From: Pseudomonadota bacterium | Lineage (GTDB): Bacteria > Pseudomonadota > Alphaproteobacteria > Azospirillales > Azospirillaceae | Length of the DNA stretch: 7,265 bases | Assembly: GCA_023413605.1 (NCBI GenBank) | Contig: JAEZPL010000380.1 | Location: 1-7,265 of the forward strand | Direction of reading: 5' to 3' | Shown: piece by piece, positions 1-6,092 of the stretch | Layout of the letters: every line of letters starts with the position of its first letter | Numbering within the stretch: the stretch's first letter is position 1 | Translations under genes and position numbers: made by a program | Notes under the pieces: model-generated | Told to the model about the DNA's origin: nothing | The model's database searches: none | What the model saw: only the letters and a program-made list of their open reading frames with translations

Positions 1-874
1 CCTGAAGCGCGTGCGCGGCGACATTCCGGAGTTCGACCGGGTGGTGGTGGAGACGACGGGCCTCGCCGATCCGGCCCCGATCATCCACACGCTGATGAGC
101 GACCCGCTGCTGGCCGCGCGCTTCCGCCTGGACGGCGTGATCACCACCGTGGACGCGGCGCACGGCTCCAACCAGCTCGACCGCCAGCCGGAAAGCGTGA
201 AGCAGGCCGCCGTCGCCGACCGCATCGTGCTGACCAAGACCGACGTCGCCACTCCCGGCGAAGTCACGGCGCTGTGCCAGCGCCTTGCCGCCATCAACCC
301 GGCGGCTCCGGTCATTCCCGCGGCCTTCGGCGAGGTGGACCCGGCGACCCTGTTCGACGCCGGCCTCTACAACCCCGAGACCAAGAGCCCCGACGTGGCC
401 CGCTGGCTGAAGGAAGAGGCCTACCGCGACCAGGACGGACACCACCACGAACACGCACATGATCATGACCACCACCACGATCATGACCACGCCTGCGGCC
501 CCGACTGCGGCCATGATCATGATCACGGACACCATCACCACGACGCCAACCGGCACGACGACCACATCCACGCCTTCTGCATGGTGGTGGACGAGCCGAT
601 TCCATGGAACAACTTCATCGACTTCATGGAGGCCCTGATCGCCGTCGGCGGTGAGAACCTGCTGCGCATCAAGGGCTTGCTGAACGTGAAGGAAAGCGAG
701 CTGCCGGTGGTCGTCCACGGCGTGCAGCACATGTTCCACCCCCCGGTCCGGCTGGAGGAATGGCCCAGCGACGATCACCGTTCCAAGATCGTGTTCATCA
801 CGCGGGACATCGGCGAAGCGGTGATCCAGCCGATGTTCGACCAGTTCGTCCGCAACGCCCCACCCTCCGCATAG
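1..874 (+). CDS. CobW/COG0523 family GTPase with His-rich metal-binding insert, 5' truncated
   Basis: The frame is open from base 2 to the TAG at 872-874, so the start and the N-terminal P-loop lie outside the window. What is visible: the ETTGLADPAPI segment (nt 50-82), the family's Walker B/switch region; TKTD (nt 233-244), equivalent to the G4 NKxD guanine-specificity motif; a His/Asp/Cys-rich linker (nt 440-571); and a CobW C-terminal domain from about nt 572 to 817, starting AFCMVVDEPIPWNNFIDFM and including RIKGLLNV and VQHMFHPP. Members of this cytosolic family are GTP-dependent metal chaperones or insertases for zinc, cobalt or nickel (CobW, YeiR, YjiA, ZNG1 types). The metal cannot be read from sequence, though a His-rich linker is common in the zinc-related branch. 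The gene converges on the minus-strand gene ending at 960. Family assignment is secure; substrate and partner are unknown. Confidence 0.93.
   Translation, partial: LKRVRGDIPEFDRVVVETTGLADPAPIIHTLMSDPLLAARFRLDGVITTVDAAHGSNQLDRQPESVKQAAVADRIVLTKTDVATPGEVTALCQRLAAINPAAPVIPAAFGEVDPATLFDAGLYNPETKSPDVARWLKEEAYRDQDGHHHEHAHDHDHHHDHDHACGPDCGHDHDHGHHHHDANRHDDHIHAFCMVVDEPIPWNNFIDFMEALIAVGGENLLRIKGLLNVKESELPVVVHGVQHMFHPPVRLEEWPSDDHRSKIVFITRDIGEAVIQPMFDQFVRNAPPSA
440..571 (+). repeat. His-rich coding repeat in the CobW-family gene
   Basis: Forty-four codons encode 21 histidines, mostly as HD/HH alternations, with a central CGPDCGHDH element that adds two cysteines. At DNA level it is an imperfect short tandem repeat built on CAC/CAT and GATCATGACCAC units. 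His-rich linkers between the GTPase and C-terminal domains of this family are known or proposed to bind or buffer metal. This tract is long and likely to vary in length between strains by slippage. Confidence 0.85.
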
Positions 875-884
875 ACCAGTCATC

Positions 885-909
885 CCCTCCCCCGCCCAGC
901 GGGGGAGGG
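885..909. repeat. 11-bp-stem palindrome between convergent genes, possible bidirectional terminator or REP-like element
   Basis: CCCTCCCCCGC (885-895), a CCA loop, then the perfect complement GCGGGGGAGGG (899-909), starting 11 bp after the CobW-family stop. Neither strand has a T-tract after the stem: TTAGGG follows on plus, GATGAC on minus. It is therefore not a classic intrinsic terminator, although its place between two 3' ends fits transcript-end formation or 3'-end protection. From memory, this kind of C-rich stem followed by GGGTTAGGG recurs in intergenic DNA of many GC-rich alphaproteobacteria, so a dispersed repeat is likely. Confidence 0.7.
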
Positions 910-921
910 TTAGGGAGGGGG
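901..921 (+). other. Canonical G-quadruplex motif overlapping the palindrome
   Basis: The plus strand reads G5-A-G3-TTA-G3-A-G5: four G-tracts of three or more with loops of 1, 3 and 1 nt, which meets the usual G4 rule and favours a stable short-loop fold. The first two tracts are also the 3' arm of the palindrome at 885-909, so hairpin and quadruplex are mutually exclusive. In RNA it would form in the CobW-family transcript tail, since the G-rich strand is the sense strand of that gene. Whether it folds in vivo is unknown. Confidence 0.7.
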
Positions 922-959
922 CCATAGCGGCATGGAGTCAGCGAGCGGCCAACCGCCCC

Positions 960-2543
960 CTACTTGACCATATACAGCTGGAAGTGCCGCCCTTCCTGAA
1001 CCAGCGTCAGACGCTCCGGCACCGGATTCGCCCGGCCCGGTTCCGTGAACAGCACATAGACGTACCCGAAGCGCTTCGGCCAATCGGTCCAGTAAAAATT
1101 GTCCCGCAAACCCGGCTCCCGCACCGCGTCGGCGACGTAGCTGATGCGCGGCATATAGGTGAAGTTGCCGTCCAGCTCCGCGTATTCCCGCTTCAGCAGC
1201 AGGGGCTGCTTGCCGGGGTGGGTGAAGGCGATGGGGACGAGGCTTGAGCGGTCCATCAGCGCCAGCACCGGCGAATGGTGCAGGCCGAAGGACAGCGCCC
1301 GGTCGTCGGTGAACTGGGCCGGACGGAAGATCGACTTGCGCAGGGATTCGTCGGCGTAGGTGGCCAGCACGGTGCTGCCCGGCTCGATCCGCAGGGTGGA
1401 CATGCGGACCTCCTCCAGCAGCGGGTCCACCTTCGCCAGGCCCACGCCGGCATCGGCGCTGCGCAGCAGCGACAGGGCCAGCACCGCCGACACGAAGGCG
1501 GTGCGCATGGCCACGGTGGGCAGGTCCCAGCGGACGAAGCCCAGCGCCACGAATACGATGCCGATGGGCAGGCGGCTGTCGGCGAACCACGACCCGAACA
1601 GCACCAGCGGCATCGCCGCGTAGACCAGCAGCCCCAGCCCGATGGCGATGGCGCCAACGGGGTGGATGCGCAGGTGGCCGCTCCACAGGCCCCAGGCCAC
1701 GCCGATGCCGACCGCCGCGCCGGTCACATAGCCGACCGCGGTCGCGTAGGCGCCGAACAGGAAGTCGAAGCCCATCAGCTTGGCCGTGCCGACCCACATC
1801 ACCGCTTCGGCATATCCGGCGGACGGGCTCATCAGCAGAAGCGGAAACACCACCAGGAACGGTAGGCCGAAGGCCAGCAGGTCCGGCAGGGCGCGCTGCG
1901 GGCGGCGCCAGTCGCCGGTGACGTACAGCCGCCACGCCTCGCCGGACAGCAGCGTCAGGCCGTAGAGTCCCAACGCGAACAGGTGGGAGATGAACAGCGC
2001 CAGCACGAAGCCCAGCGAGACCAGCCCGCGCAGCCACGGGCTCCGCTCCTGAAAATGGATCCAGGCCGCGATGCCCCACAGCGCCAGCCCGAGTCCGAAC
2101 AGGTAGTTGAACAGGCCCATGTAGGTGGACATGGTGTAGAGGAACAGGCTGGCGACCAGTGGCCCGAGCTCCACCCGTCCCCACACCGCCCGGTACAGCG
2201 CGATGGTGCCGCTGACCAGAAGCAGGTAGCTGACAGTGACGAACAGCCGGCTGGCGGTGTGCACGCCGACCAGCTTCGCCAGCGGCGGGACGACGATGTC
2301 CATCACCAGATTGGGAATGACCGCCCAGCGGATCGTGTAGAACTGCGCCAGCTGCGGATCCTGGTCCAGGAAGGCCAGCGCGTACATCCGCGTGACGTGG
2401 TTGACGTAATCGCCCAGCGCCGGGATCTCGAACATCCAGACCGGGATGATCGCGGCGACCAGCGCCACCAGCGCCGCCGGCCACAGGTACCACGCGTCGG
2501 GGCGGGCTGGCGCCTGCCCGTCAAGGCTGAATTCCCTGAACAT
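960..2543 (-). CDS. Polytopic membrane protein, GT-C glycosyltransferase-like, unassigned
   Basis: 527 aa. ATG at 2543 is preceded by GGAG nine bases upstream; the stop is TAG at 962-960. About ten hydrophobic segments lie between residues 20 and 360 (clear ones near 20-38, 98-118, 128-160, 175-198, 221-238, 257-287, 295-318, 326-360), followed by a soluble C-terminal domain of about 165 residues. After the first membrane segment comes GDYVNHVTRMYAL (44-56). An acidic residue plus NH..R in the first periplasmic loop resembles the loop-1 catalytic acid region of GT-C enzymes, which transfer sugars from polyprenyl-phosphate donors at the inner membrane. The preceding family 2 glycosyltransferase, 16 bp away, supports a role in surface glycan or glycolipid assembly. 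No specific family is recognised; a transport or polymer-handling role is possible. The gene is real: hydrophobic pattern, operon spacing and SD all agree. Confidence 0.85.
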   Translation of the reverse strand: MFREFSLDGQAPARPDAWYLWPAALVALVAAIIPVWMFEIPALGDYVNHVTRMYALAFLDQDPQLAQFYTIRWAVIPNLVMDIVVPPLAKLVGVHTASRLFVTVSYLLLVSGTIALYRAVWGRVELGPLVASLFLYTMSTYMGLFNYLFGLGLALWGIAAWIHFQERSPWLRGLVSLGFVLALFISHLFALGLYGLTLLSGEAWRLYVTGDWRRPQRALPDLLAFGLPFLVVFPLLLMSPSAGYAEAVMWVGTAKLMGFDFLFGAYATAVGYVTGAAVGIGVAWGLWSGHLRIHPVGAIAIGLGLLVYAAMPLVLFGSWFADSRLPIGIVFVALGFVRWDLPTVAMRTAFVSAVLALSLLRSADAGVGLAKVDPLLEEVRMSTLRIEPGSTVLATYADESLRKSIFRPAQFTDDRALSFGLHHSPVLALMDRSSLVPIAFTHPGKQPLLLKREYAELDGNFTYMPRISYVADAVREPGLRDNFYWTDWPKRFGYVYVLFTEPGRANPVPERLTLVQEGRHFQLYMVK

Positions 2544-2559
2544 GCCCGCCCTCTCCGTC
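2544..2559 (-). promoter_or_regulatory. Intercistronic ribosome binding site between the two glycan genes
   Basis: Read on the minus strand, the GT2 stop TGA is followed by GACGGAGAGGGCGGGC and then ATG. The GGAG core is nine bases from the start. The 16-base spacer leaves no room for a separate promoter, so the membrane protein must be translated from the glycosyltransferase mRNA, perhaps by re-initiation. Confidence 0.75.
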
Positions 2560-3558
2560 TCAGGCGTTTCTGGTGGAAGCCGGTTCCGAAGGAAACGGCC
2601 GCGACGCGGTCAAGGCCATCAGGTCGTCCGGATACTGGTCCCGCAGCCCGGCGCGGTAGTTCGCCCAGAACCCGCGCAGACCCCGAAGGTCGCAGCGGCG
2701 GTGCAGCAGGAAATACAGGGTGTACTTCACCATCATGCGGGTGATGGCCTCCCGCTCATAGGTGGCGTGAATGTAGCCCATGTTGCGAAAGAAGAACGGG
2801 GCGCGGTTCGCCGGCATCTCCTCCACCGTGCCGAGCAGGCCGCCGGCCAGCGGCCGTTGGGTGCGGCGGTTGCGCGGGTGGACGTGCAGCGCCTTCACCG
2901 CGGTGCCGTCCTTCAGCCCGGCGCGGCGGGCGCGCAGGGTGAATTCCCACTCGTCGCCCCAGATGAACATCTCGCGCTTGATGTTGCCGATCCGCTCGAA
3001 CACGCGGCGGTTCAGAAGGGTGCCGTTGAACAGGGCGATGGTGCCCGGCACGATCCCATCCGCCGCCGCAGCGGAGAGTTCCGCCGCTTTGGTGTGGCCC
3101 TGCAGGGCAAAGGCCAGGTCGCCCCGATCCTCGGCCGCCACGACCATCGGGCCAACCATGTCGAGCCCATGCCGCTCCCCCTGGCGCAGCAGCTCTGCCA
3201 GCGCGCCGGGGGCGGGAATGCCGTCGTCGTCGGTGCTCCAGACCCAGCGGGCGCCCAGCTTCAGGGCCGTGTCGAAGGCGGTGTGGTAGGCGCCGGCCGA
3301 GCCGACGTTGGCTTGGCGGACGACCAGCAGTTCGGGGATCGCCACCTGCTGCTCCGCCAGCCACTCCGCGGTGCCGTCGCTCGACCCGTTGTCGACGACC
3401 ACGATGCGGTCGGGCCGCGGCTCCTGCGCGTGGATGGCGTCCAGACAGCCGCGCAGCAGCGAGAGGCGATTGTGCGTGACGATCACGGCGACAACTCCGG
3501 ACGATGTCCCCGGCGTTGCCCCGGATCTCTGCCCCTGCGGCCTGATGGCTTCCGACAT
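2560..3558 (-). CDS. Family 2 glycosyltransferase (rhamnosyl/galactofuranosyl-transferase-like)
   Basis: 332 aa, ATG at 3558 with GGAGA about ten bases upstream, TGA at 2562-2560. GT-A fold signatures run in order: VAVIVTHNR (23-31, nucleotide-sugar strand), RIVVVDNGSSDGT (51-63, D56 for the nucleotide), an N-rich turn QANVGSAGAYH (82-92), WVWSTDDDG (105-113, the DXD-type metal site), and FIWGDEWEFTLRA (198-210, where the base-type acidic residues sit). There are no strong membrane segments, so it is a cytosolic or membrane-associated enzyme. The layout matches the branch that includes rhamnosyltransferases and GlfT2-like galactofuranosyltransferases, adding sugars to a lipid-linked glycan; donor and acceptor cannot be told. 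It is the first gene of a two-gene operon with the GT-C-like membrane protein. Family certain, specificity open. Confidence 0.94.
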   Translation of the reverse strand: MSEAIRPQGQRSGATPGTSSGVVAVIVTHNRLSLLRGCLDAIHAQEPRPDRIVVVDNGSSDGTAEWLAEQQVAIPELLVVRQANVGSAGAYHTAFDTALKLGARWVWSTDDDGIPAPGALAELLRQGERHGLDMVGPMVVAAEDRGDLAFALQGHTKAAELSAAAADGIVPGTIALFNGTLLNRRVFERIGNIKREMFIWGDEWEFTLRARRAGLKDGTAVKALHVHPRNRRTQRPLAGGLLGTVEEMPANRAPFFFRNMGYIHATYEREAITRMMVKYTLYFLLHRRCDLRGLRGFWANYRAGLRDQYPDDLMALTASRPFPSEPASTRNA

Positions 3559-3741
3559 GCTGCACAGTTCTCCGTCTTGTCCCTGCCGATGGCGGGCGGG
3601 TTCCCAAGGTTGTCCCCTAGGTTTTCGCTGCGAACGGCGGAGGCAATGCCACGGACGGAGAGGGGGCGGACCATTCGCATACCCCGGAATCCCTGCGGAC
3701 CCGCGCCATGCGTCGAAAGAACCGGTCGGGCAGAAGGGTGC
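3559..3741. other. Intergenic gap upstream of the glycosyltransferase operon
   Basis: 183 bp between the permease stop and the glycosyltransferase start, both on minus. Apart from the GT2 Shine-Dalgarno sequence (3569-3573), I see no convincing terminator stem or -35/-10 pair. It probably holds the promoter of the glycan operon, since gap length and change of function argue against read-through from the permease gene. Confidence 0.4.
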
Positions 3742-4971
3742 TCAGACCAGCGGCATCCAGCCGTTCGCCCACAGCCACAGGACCGCGAAGGCCATGGACA
3801 GCAGCGTGATCGGCACGCCGCAGCGGGCATGCTCGACGAAGCCCAGACGCACGCCCGCGGCCTCCGCCCGCTCCGCCACGATGATGTTGGCGAGGCTGCC
3901 GGGCAGCAGGAAATTGCCGGCCAAGGTGGACAAAAGCGCCAGCCCGTACAGCGCCCCTTCCGGCGGCGACGGCCAAGCGGACAGCAGCAGGATCACCGCC
4001 GGCACGTTGCCGATGCTGTTGCTGGCCGCCAGCGCCAGCGGAGTCATCACCGCCAAGCGGTCCGGCAGCCAGCCGGCGGCCTCCAGCGCGTTGACCATCT
4101 CCGCCGGCAGGCCGGTCAGGCCCAGGGCGTGGTTGACCGCGAACAGGGCGGCGAACAGCACGAGCAGGTGCCAGTCCACCATGCCCAGCATGCCGCGCGT
4201 GGCAAGCCGCCGGCTGACCAGCATGGCGCCGGCCACCAGCAGCACGCCGGTCTCGTGCGGCAGCGAGGTGGTGAACAGCCCCAGCAGAATCAGCGTGGCG
4301 ACCACGGCCTTGGCAAGTTGCGCGCGGTCCAGTTCCCCGGTTTCCGGCCCTCCGTCGCTGGTCGGCTCGCCGAAGCGGTCGCGCCACATCAGCCACACCA
4401 CGCCATAGACGACGACCAGCGCGACCAGCGCCGGCACGCCGCACACCCCGACGAAGCGCCAGAAGTCCAGATGCCCGATCTGCCCGATCAGGATGTTCTG
4501 CGGGTTGCCGATGACCGTCGCGGCAGACCCGGCGTTGGCGGCTCCGGCCAGCGCGATCAGGTAAGGGCGCGGGTCTAGCCCGCGCGCGGTCAGGCCCACG
4601 CACAGCATCGGCGTCATGGCGAAGACCACCACGTCGTTGGCAAGCACCGCCGACAACCCGCCGCCCACCAGCACCGTCACCGCCAGCAGCCTTGCGGGCG
4701 ACCGCGCCGCCCGCGCCACCCGCAGCGCGCACCAGTCGTAGAAACCGCTGGACGCGTACTGTGCCGACAGCACCATCAGCCCGAACAGGATGAACAGGGT
4801 CGGAAAGTCGATGGCCGCGACCACCTGCTCCGACGTCAGCGCGCCGATGCCCAGCAACAGAATCGCGGCGACCAGCGCGATGCCCGTGCGGTCGATGCGC
4901 AGGCCGGGAAAGCGCCCCAGCGCCATGCCGACATAGGTGGCGGTGAACAGGGCAAGGATGGAAGCGGTCAT
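3742..4971 (-). CDS. ArsB/NhaD/SLC13-type membrane permease
   Basis: 409 aa, ATG at 4971, TGA at 3744-3742. The protein is strongly hydrophobic with two inverted-repeat halves of the ion transporter superfamily. The first half has SAVLANDVVVFAMTP (107-121) and ATVIGNPQNILIG (151-163), the hairpin-loop signature of ArsB/P-protein/SLC13 members. The second half has the equivalent ASNSIGNVPAV (316-326) and AGNFLLPGSLANIIVAERA (351-369). A hydrophilic linker at about 196-220 separates the halves. Such proteins move anions (dicarboxylates, sulfate, arsenite) or exchange Na+ for H+ across the inner membrane; the GNPQN form is closest to the ArsB/COG1055 side. No arsR, arsC or other ars gene is nearby, so arsenite is not supported. 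No good SD precedes the ATG; Met16 is an alternative start. It lies 96 bp downstream of the MBL gene and may be co-transcribed with it. Confidence 0.88.
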   Translation of the reverse strand: MTASILALFTATYVGMALGRFPGLRIDRTGIALVAAILLLGIGALTSEQVVAAIDFPTLFILFGLMVLSAQYASSGFYDWCALRVARAARSPARLLAVTVLVGGGLSAVLANDVVVFAMTPMLCVGLTARGLDPRPYLIALAGAANAGSAATVIGNPQNILIGQIGHLDFWRFVGVCGVPALVALVVVYGVVWLMWRDRFGEPTSDGGPETGELDRAQLAKAVVATLILLGLFTTSLPHETGVLLVAGAMLVSRRLATRGMLGMVDWHLLVLFAALFAVNHALGLTGLPAEMVNALEAAGWLPDRLAVMTPLALAASNSIGNVPAVILLLSAWPSPPEGALYGLALLSTLAGNFLLPGSLANIIVAERAEAAGVRLGFVEHARCGVPITLLSMAFAVLWLWANGWMPLV

Positions 4972-5067
4972 GGGAATGGCGGGGGTCCGCGGCGGGGGGA
5001 ACAGCGCCCCTCTATAACCGTCCTTCCGCCGTTTCGGCCAGCGCTCAAGCCAGGAGCGGGGCCGGGG
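4972..5067 (-). promoter_or_regulatory. Gap before the permease, with a possible -10 box
   Basis: 96 bp. The minus strand has TTATAG at 5017-5012, -10-like, about 40 bp before the permease ATG, but no acceptable -35 at 16-18 bp (the nearest TTGAGC is 25 bp away). GAGG lies too far from the ATG to act as its SD. Evidence for an independent promoter is weak. Confidence 0.2.
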
Positions 5068-5892
5068 TTAGGCCAGCGCCACCGTCATGCCCTCGCGGGC
5101 GGCGAAGCAGTCGGGGAATTCCGCCTGCGCGGCCTTTTCGATGGCGGCCATGGCGCGGTCGTCGTGGTCTGGGTCGTGATGGAACAGGACGAGCCGCTTC
5201 ACCTCGGCCGCCCGCGCCAGGCGCACGCCCTCGGTCCAGGTGGAATGGCCCCAACCGATGCGGTTCCGCCATTCCTCGTCGGTGTAGGTGGTGTCGTAGA
5301 GGACAAGGTCGGCCCCGGCGATCAGGCCCAGAATGTTCCGGTCGGGCTGTCCCGGCACATGCTCCGTGTCCGTCACATAGACGATGGACTTGCCCTGGTA
5401 GTCGATGCGGTAGCCGGTAGCCCCGTCCGGATGGTTCAAGGGAGCGGTGCGCACCCGGATCCCGTCGTCCAGGGAAAAGCTCTGGCCCGCCGTGATCTCG
5501 TCGAAGGTGATGTTGCTGCCCATGGTGCGCATGGGCACGGGGAACAGCGGGCGCTCCATCTGGCGGGCCATCACCGCCTCGATGCCCGGGTTCCCGCACA
5601 GGTGGCCGGACACGATGCGCAGGCGAAATCCCTTGGTGTAGGCCGGTGCGAAGAAGGGAAAGCCGCTGATGTGGTCGAGGTGCGTGTGGCTCATCAGCAG
5701 GGTCGCATCCGTGACCCCGTCCTTCAGCAGGCGTTTGCCCAGCATCCGGATGCCGGTACCGGCGTCGATCAGAATGTGCCGATCACCGGCCCTGACCTCG
5801 ACGCAGCTGGTGTTGCCGCCGAATTCCATGTGCGTGGGCAACGGGCATGGCACTGTGCCACGCACCCCCCAGAAGGTGACCGAAAAGCCCAT
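5068..5892 (-). CDS. MBL-fold metal-dependent hydrolase, PhnP / cyclic-phosphodiesterase-like
   Basis: 274 aa from ATG at 5892 to TAA at 5070-5068. A GTG at 5931 would add 13 residues, but ATG is preferred: GAGG lies six bases before it, and the family starts directly with VTFWGVRGTVP. Family marks: GGNTSCVEV (25-33), LIDAGTGIR (41-49), SHTHLDHISGFPFF (68-81) giving the HxHxDH metal ligands H69, H71, D73, H74; PLNHPDG with H154; VTDTEH with D175; LYDTTY with D200; GHST with H216; and the C-terminal FHHDPDHDD with H238/H239. All ligands for a binuclear zinc or manganese site appear present. The family (COG1235) includes PhnP, which opens cyclic ribose phosphates, and cyclic-nucleotide phosphodiesterases. 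No phn genes are present, so a signalling-nucleotide or general phosphodiesterase role is as likely. No signal peptide; cytosolic. A CRP-like site and folded leader lie upstream. Confidence 0.92.
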   Translation of the reverse strand: MGFSVTFWGVRGTVPCPLPTHMEFGGNTSCVEVRAGDRHILIDAGTGIRMLGKRLLKDGVTDATLLMSHTHLDHISGFPFFAPAYTKGFRLRIVSGHLCGNPGIEAVMARQMERPLFPVPMRTMGSNITFDEITAGQSFSLDDGIRVRTAPLNHPDGATGYRIDYQGKSIVYVTDTEHVPGQPDRNILGLIAGADLVLYDTTYTDEEWRNRIGWGHSTWTEGVRLARAAEVKRLVLFHHDPDHDDRAMAAIEKAAQAEFPDCFAAREGMTVALA

Positions 5893-5913
5893 GCGAACCT
5901 CGTCCCGCGGCGC

Positions 5914-5972
5914 CGTTGCCGAACCGGCCACAGGCCGGTCCCGATTCAGCCCGGTTCAACAGACCGGCAACG
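5914..5972 (-). promoter_or_regulatory. Potentially structured 5' leader of the MBL hydrolase mRNA
   Basis: Reading minus, CGTTGCC (5972-5966) can pair with GGCAACG (5920-5914). Inside it, GAACCGG (5957-5951) can pair with CCGGTTC (5927-5921). The two stems are contiguous on the 3' side and split by an 8-nt bulge on the 5' side. A competing hairpin, ACCGGCC-TGT-GGCCGGT (5939-5923, 7 bp, 3-nt loop), uses part of the inner stem and excludes it. The fold ends 12 nt before the GAGG Shine-Dalgarno. No known riboswitch class is recognised; chance pairing in GC-rich DNA remains possible. Confidence 0.4.
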
Positions 5973-5978
5973 TCGCAG

Positions 5979-6018
5979 TTTATCAGGAAAACAACATGGC
6001 GCGGTGACGGTCGTCACA
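5979..6018 (-). promoter_or_regulatory. CRP-type palindrome and candidate -10 upstream of the MBL hydrolase
   Basis: On the minus strand 6018-6003 reads TGTGA-CGACCG-TCACC, matching nine of ten bases of the CRP consensus TGTGA-N6-TCACA. GATAAA at 5984-5979 is a plausible -10 (four of six to TATAAT) without a good -35. A start near 5969-5972 would put the palindrome centre near -38 to -42, the class II activator position. The consensus is established knowledge from CRP-family regulators; use by a regulator of this organism is inferred. Confidence 0.4.
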
Positions 6019-6032
6019 CCAGTGAGAGTCTC

Positions 6033-6066
6033 CAAGGGAGCATTGAGGCCCCCCTTCAAGGGAGCA
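6033..6066. repeat. Short direct repeat CAAGGGAGCA, two copies
   Basis: CAAGGGAGCA occurs at 6033-6042 and 6057-6066, a period of 24 bp, in the gap between the small Cys-rich gene and the MBL gene. The second copy also forms the left arm of the inverted repeat at 6058-6079. Function unknown; binding site pair or duplication remnant are both possible. Confidence 0.5.
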
Positions 6067-6079
6067 GTCGAACTCCCTT
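6058..6079 (-). terminator. Possible terminator stem of the small Cys-rich gene
   Basis: AAGGGAG (6058-6064), an 8-nt loop, and CTCCCTT (6073-6079) form a perfect 7-bp stem starting 13 bp after the small gene's stop. No T-tract follows on minus (GAAGGGGGG comes next), so intrinsic termination would be inefficient. It may be an mRNA 3'-end stabiliser. Confidence 0.35.
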
Positions 6080-6092
6080 CCGGTCCTTCATT

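Noticed and set aside
910..2493. A 527-codon minus frame overlapping the GT-C-like membrane protein, equal in length to it
   Set aside because: Arg/Gly/Ala/Pro-rich shadow frame with no SD. The other frame (960-2543) has regular hydrophobic segments, an SD and operon spacing. The equal length is a coincidence.
2756..3607. A 283-codon minus frame over the glycosyltransferase gene
   Set aside because: Frame-shifted shadow; only the 2560-3558 frame carries the GT-A motifs in order.
2446..4578. A 710-codon open frame on plus, antisense to the glycosyltransferase and permease genes
   Set aside because: It crosses two real genes and the gap between them, is rich in Gln, His, Arg, Pro and Gly with no domain pattern, and is explained by the third-position GC bias of the minus-strand genes.
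5893..5931. Use of GTG at 5931 as the MBL hydrolase start
   Set aside because: It lies inside the predicted hairpin without an SD, and the extra residues precede the family's usual N terminus; ATG at 5892 has GAGG at six bases.
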